Below, in pieces: positions 59,893 to 64,000 of a stretch of DNA of 64,000 nucleotides (its first letter is position 1; every line of letters begins with the position of its first letter). The translations under genes and the position numbers were made by a program. The notes beneath the pieces are model-generated. The model worked only from the letters and a program-made list of their open reading frames with translations. It did no database searches and was not told where the DNA came from. The DNA is from Listeria fleischmannii subsp. fleischmannii LU2006-1. Lineage in GTDB: Bacteria; Bacillota; Bacilli; Lactobacillales; Listeriaceae. The stretch is from positions 1 through 64,000 of the forward strand of contig NZ_ALWW01000005.1 in assembly GCF_000344175.1 (NCBI RefSeq). Direction: 5' to 3'.

Positions 59893-60825
59893 AAATAGAC
59901 CTAAAAATGAATGTCCAGTAGCAATTAATGCCCCAAAAAGACTTAATGCACAGGCGCTTACACCTAATAAAACTTTATCAGATAGTGACCATTTCGTCGC
60001 GCTTATCGTTTCTATTTCCCCCATTTTATCTGGAGGGAATTTCTGCTTGATTTTCATTTCAGTTTGATAGGTTTTTTTAAAGCTATCAGATTGGTCGTTG
60101 TACCATTTTACAAACTCATTGTAAAAATTGGCGACTTCTTCTTTTTCACCTATCATCTTTAAGCTACCATAATGCATCCACATAATGCGATCACAAAGTT
60201 TTTTCACTTGTTGCAGCGAATGACTAACAAAAATAATAGTTTTTCCTTCTGCTTTAAAACTTTCTATCTTTTCGACACACTTATGATAAAAAGTTTCATC
60301 TCCAACCGAAAGAGCTTCATCAATAATTAAAATATCCGGATCAAGGTGGACCGAAACAGCAAATCCTAGGCGCGAACGCATCCCACTTGAATAGTTTTTA
60401 ATGGGTTGGTTGATAAAATCACCAATATCAGCGAATTCGACAATTTTAGGAATAAGTGAATCAATTTGTTTATTCGTTAAGCCTTGCATTAGACATTTTA
60501 AACGGATATTTTCAAGACCAGTGAGAGCTTCTTTAAATCCTGCATTGATGGCAATAAGTGACGCTACACCATTTATTTTAACCTCACCAGCAGTTTCTTT
60601 TACAATGCCAGCTATAATGCTTGAAACCGTTGACTTCCCGGAACCATTTAGGCCGATAATCCCAATGGCTTCTCCTTCATAAATATCAAATGAAACATCT
60701 TTTAGCGCATAAAAAAGTTTCTTATCATTGGAACGTAAAGCATTCATCATGCTTTCTGTTTTATTAGCAAATAAATCATATTCTTTCGATACATGTTTAA
60801 ACGAAACTTTGAGTGATTTTTCCAT
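59890..60825 (-). CDS. tagH: Teichoic acid export ABC transporter ATP-binding protein
   Basis: ATPase of the TagGH wall teichoic acid exporter. Walker [11 protein letters not shown], signature [12 protein letters not shown], Walker [13 protein letters not shown] and H-loop [12 protein letters not shown]-terminal membrane helix (about 285-305, [17 protein letters not shown]) follows a short cytoplasmic region; B. subtilis TagH is far longer, so this 311-residue form is compact. ATG at 60825 has AAGGAGT upstream; the frame extends nine codons earlier. tagG stops 11 bases before it. Confidence 0.9.
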   Translation of the reverse strand: MEKSLKVSFKHVSKEYDLFANKTESMMNALRSNDKKLFYALKDVSFDIYEGEAIGIIGLNGSGKSTVSSIIAGIVKETAGEVKINGVASLIAINAGFKEALTGLENIRLKCLMQGLTNKQIDSLIPKIVEFADIGDFINQPIKNYSSGMRSRLGFAVSVHLDPDILIIDEALSVGDETFYHKCVEKIESFKAEGKTIIFVSHSLQQVKKLCDRIMWMHYGSLKMIGEKEEVANFYNEFVKWYNDQSDSFKKTYQTEMKIKQKFPPDKMGEIETISATKWSLSDKVLLGVSACALSLFGALIATGHSFLGLF

Positions 60826-60835
60826 ATTAGACTCC

Positions 60836-61666
60836 TTAAATGAAATCCACAAATCTTTCGCGGAACTTCATGTGTAAAATGGAACCAACGAAAAGGAAAA
60901 AGAATGTGAGTAACCAGAAATAAATCGTATAAGAAGGTGACTCCCAAAACCATTTTCCAAGTAAAAGTGAATCTCTAAATCCGTCAACAATATACATAAA
61001 CGGATTTAATTTAAGTAAATTTGCGGCCCATTCCGGTAATAATTGAGGGATGTTCCATACAATCCCTGTTAAGTAGAATAAAACACGCATAATACTTTGC
61101 AAAGCCATTTGATAATCTCGTATTAAAACGGTAATCGTCGCGTTGAAAAGAGAAAAACTAAAGAGAAACAGAATCATCGCAACGAAATAATATAAATACT
61201 GTCCCCAGTAAATATTAATTGGTGTCCCTTTAAGTAAAAAGATGATTACCATAATGATTGTCATCACAAAATAACTCATTAAATTCGAGATAATCGTAAT
61301 ATTAGGTAAGATACTCATCGGAAAATTCATTTTTGATACGAGATGAATTTTATTAAAAATACTAGTTGTTCCTTGCATCACAACGCTATTAATGAAGAAC
61401 CACGGCACAATACCTGCTAGCATCCATTCTAGGAAACTAATATCTGTTCCTTGGAGCGTTGAGCTTCCTCTTAAACCATAGCCGAAGACCAAGAAATAAA
61501 TAGCAACTTGAATTAGCGGATTTAAAATCTCCCATAATAATCCTAAATAGTGACTTTGATAGTTCGCACGATCCTCATAGCGCGAAATTCGGACCATCAT
61601 CGGAGTATATTTAACTTGTTCTTTTAAAACTTCCCATACTTGTTTCACAAAAACACTTCTTTCCAT
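60836..61666 (-). CDS. tagG: Teichoic acid export ABC transporter permease
   Basis: Permease of the TagGH exporter, 276 residues with six membrane helices in the ABC-2 arrangement. N-terminal amphipathic region ([27 protein letters not shown]) precedes the first helix; FRGSSTLQG and [16 protein letters not shown] are typical for TagG. Exports undecaprenyl-linked teichoic acid across the membrane. Overlaps the alternative start region of tagH. GAAAG-type site before ATG 61666. Followed upstream by a 249-base gap to pycA. Confidence 0.9.
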   Translation of the reverse strand: MERSVFVKQVWEVLKEQVKYTPMMVRISRYEDRANYQSHYLGLLWEILNPLIQVAIYFLVFGYGLRGSSTLQGTDISFLEWMLAGIVPWFFINSVVMQGTTSIFNKIHLVSKMNFPMSILPNITIISNLMSYFVMTIIMVIIFLLKGTPINIYWGQYLYYFVAMILFLFSFSLFNATITVLIRDYQMALQSIMRVLFYLTGIVWNIPQLLPEWAANLLKLNPFMYIVDGFRDSLLLGKWFWESPSYTIYFWLLTFFFLFVGSILHMKFRERFVDFI

Positions 61667-61875
61667 GTTTAGTAAATAATTTCAGATTGGACTTTTTACC
61701 TTATAACAATCGCCTCCAACTAGAAGCTCACGGATGTCGATGAATTCGTATGTGTGTCTTATGTAATATCTTCCGTTTCGCATAAGCTGCTTTTATAAAT
61801 GAGGTGGAATAACCGCCTTATGTTAAGTTACCTTAAAATGTAATATTTGTAAAGTCATTTCAAGCTTTTTTCATA

Positions 61876-61905
61876 AAAAAACGGACATGGCGAACCATGC
61901 CCGTA
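61876..61905 (-). terminator. Terminator after pycA
   Basis: Minus-strand hairpin ACGGGCATGG-TTCG-CCATGTCCGT followed by TTTTTTT, just downstream of the pyruvate carboxylase stop. The gap 61667-61915 otherwise holds no recognisable feature. Confidence 0.85.
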
Positions 61906-61915
61906 GAGATGTGTT

Positions 61916-64000
61916 TTAAATGCGTGCGACTTCCATTAGCAAGTCTCCAGACTCAATTGTATCACCGTCAGAAACAAAAATCGTGTTGACTTCCCCGTCA
62001 AATGGCGCCTGAATCGTTGTTTCCATCTTCATAGCTTCGGTAATAAGAAGCGCGTCGCCTTTTTTCACTTTTTGTCCTTTTGATGCTACAACTTGAATCA
62101 CGGATCCGGTCATTGTAGCACCGACATGTTCCGGATTTGTTGTATCAATTTTACGTCTTGCTACTACAGTGGATTGAACATTGAAATCTTGAACATTGAT
62201 TTCGCGTGGTTGACCATTTAGTTCAAAATAAATCACACGCGTTCCGTCCGCAATTGGTTCTCCAATTGAATTTAATTTAATTAAGAGAATTTTACCTTTT
62301 TCAAGTTCCACTTGGATAGTTTCACCTAGACGCATACCTTTATAAAACGTCGGCGTATCTAAAACTGTCACATTCCCGTACTTATCAATCATTTGTTGAT
62401 AGTCAAGGAACACTTTTGGATAAAGAATATAGGCCATAACGTCGCGTCTGATGGCTCATACCCTATTTTTTCTTGTAATTCTTCTTTTACTTTGGCAAAA
62501 TCAACAGGTTCCATAAGCGCGCCAGGACGGTCCGTTAATGGTTTCTGACCTTTTAAAACGAGCTTTTGTAGCTTCTCTGGGAACCCGCCATATGGCTGGC
62601 CAATTTCACCACGGAAAAATTCAATAACAGAATCAGGAAAGTCAATTGTATCCCCTTTTTCATAAACAAGTTCTTCCGTTAAGTCGTTTTGTACCATAAA
62701 GAGCGCCATATCGCCTACTACTTTTGAAGAAGGCGTTACTTTTACAATATCACCAAACATTTGATTGACAGTCGAGTACATTTCTTTTACTTCATCGAAA
62801 CGATCACCCAGGCCAACTGCTGTAGCTTGTTGCTGCAAATTCGTATATTGACCACCTGGCATTTCGTGCACATATACTTCTGTTTGCGGCGAATTTAAGG
62901 CATTATCAAAGTCTTTATAATATTTACGAACATCTTCCCAGTAATGGTTCAAAATCTGCGAATTATGCGCATTTAGATTCGTCTGACGTTTTCCATTAAC
63001 AAGGCCGTAATATAGACCTGTCATGCTTGGTTGACTTGTAGCACCACTCATAGCGCTTGAGGCCACATCCACAATATCAACGCCTGCACTCACAGCTGCT
63101 GCATATGTGTAAATACCATTTCCACTTGTATCATGGGTATGCAAATGAATTGGCACATCTACGGTATCTTTTAACTCGTTAATTAAACGATACGCAGCTT
63201 GCGGTTTTAAAAGGCCTGCCATATCTTTAATACCTAAAATATGTGTCCCTTGGGCTACTAATTCTTTTGCCATGTCTTTATAGTAATCAATTGTATATTT
63301 CGTGCGTGTCTCATCGTCAATGTCACCTGTATAACAAATAGTTGCTTCGACAATTTTACCTGTATCACGAACGGCTTCAATGGATGTTTCCATACCTTTA
63401 ATCCAGTTTAAACTATCAAATACGCGGAAAACGTCGATGCCGGATTGGGCTGAAAGTTTAACAAATTCGCGAATAACATTATCCGGATAGTTTTTATAAC
63501 CTACGCCGTTTGCACCACGTAATAACATTTGGAACATGACATTTGGGATTTGCTTACGAAGCGTTTCAAGGCGTTCCCAAGGGTCTTCATTTAGGAAACG
63601 ATAAGCCACATCAAATGTAGCCCCGCCCCACATTTCAAATGAGAACATATTTGGCAACAGGTGCGCCATGGCATCTGCAATTTGATAAATATCTTTTGAG
63701 CGAACACGTGTCGCAAGGAGCGATTGATGCGCATCACGCAGTGTGGTGTCTGTTAGTAAAACTCCATCTTGTGACTTCACAAAATCCACAACGCCTTCTG
63801 GTCCTTTGGCTTCTAAAATCTGTTTCGTACCTGGCTCAATTTTTTGACCGTAAGGGATTTTAGGTACACGTGGTTCATTATATACAGGTTTTTCACCGTG
63901 TTTAATTCCCGGAAAGCCGTTCACGGTTACGTTACTAATATAACGCAGGGTTTTTGTCCCGCGGTCACGTACGTGTGGGAATTTAAATAACTCTGGTGTT
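61916..64000 (-). CDS. pycA: Pyruvate carboxylase (5' end beyond window, frameshifted)
   Basis: C-terminal about 695 residues of pyruvate carboxylase; the biotin carboxylase half lies beyond 64000. Carboxyltransferase domain: LLTDTTLRDAHQSLLATRVR, MWGGATFDVAYRF, and HLHTHDTSGNG with catalytic metal ligands. C-terminal biotinyl domain: ITEAMKMETTI with the biotinylated lysine. The frame breaks at about 62437-62441; one more base gives SDADVMAYILYPKVFLDY. Makes oxaloacetate from pyruvate, needed for aspartate and glutamate supply in Listeria. The frame break is probably a sequencing error. Confidence 0.93.

Noticed and set aside
1-64000. CRISPR arrays, tRNA or rRNA genes, prophage or insertion sequences
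   Set aside because: No spaced direct repeats, tRNA-like cloverleafs, transposase or phage structural genes were seen on reading both strands.

Overview
The window is low-GC Firmicute DNA that looks like a member of the Listeriaceae (Listeria in the broad sense). The right half runs, on the minus strand, guaA, a PTS IIB-like gene, nadE, pncB, tagD, tarB, tarJ, tarI, a tagF-like gene, (galU), an autolysin, a second tagF-like gene, tagH, tagG, pycA. The left half holds mmpL/marR, an ABC transporter, pheT/pheS, a TrmH-type methylase, an M42 peptidase and glucosaminidases. From memory (not checked) both blocks are colinear with parts of the Listeria monocytogenes chromosome. A C30 carotenoid pair (crtM/crtN), a retron and a SigV-type lysozyme-response cluster suggest a species other than L. 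monocytogenes sensu stricto.

Layout. 1-7.8 kb: a partial MmpL exporter with its MarR repressor, then a coiled-coil FtsX-type permease with its ATPase. 7.9-11.7 kb: pheST under a T-box leader. 11.7-14.2 kb: an ECF-type S component with a DUF4430 lipoprotein, an HxlR regulator divergent from a DUF6054 gene, and an rRNA methylase. 14.5-21.3 kb: M42 peptidase, two tandem glucosaminidases, an Rrf2 regulator with an NAD(P)-binding protein, and two GT2 glycosyltransferases. 21.3-26.9 kb: GyrI-like protein, a repeat-like structured element, a UvrA paralogue, an S66 peptidase and a split ThrE exporter. 27.0-28.2 kb: a retron (reverse transcriptase plus msr-msd RNA). 28.3-31.5 kb: sigV, rsiV, a polysaccharide deacetylase and small genes. 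31.5-35.4 kb: a two-component system, a SHOCT protein and a multicopper oxidase. 35.6-38.1 kb: divergent crtM/crtN. 38.2-41.3 kb: a probable type VII secretion lipase effector with two small helical partners, two paralogous membrane-anchored candidate immunity proteins and a decayed second lipase fragment. 41.5-46.3 kb: guaA and NAD salvage genes. 46.4-61.7 kb: wall teichoic acid synthesis, modification and export plus an amidase autolysin. 61.9-64 kb: partial pyruvate carboxylase.

A caution that affects the whole window: at least 20 genes are split by single-base frameshifts, mostly at homopolymer runs, including guaA, pycA, tarB and pheST-neighbour genes that should be intact. This looks like homopolymer sequencing error rather than mass gene decay, so I join the pieces and describe them as genes; frameshift positions are given in each entry. 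No rRNA, tRNA, CRISPR array, insertion sequence or prophage was recognised.
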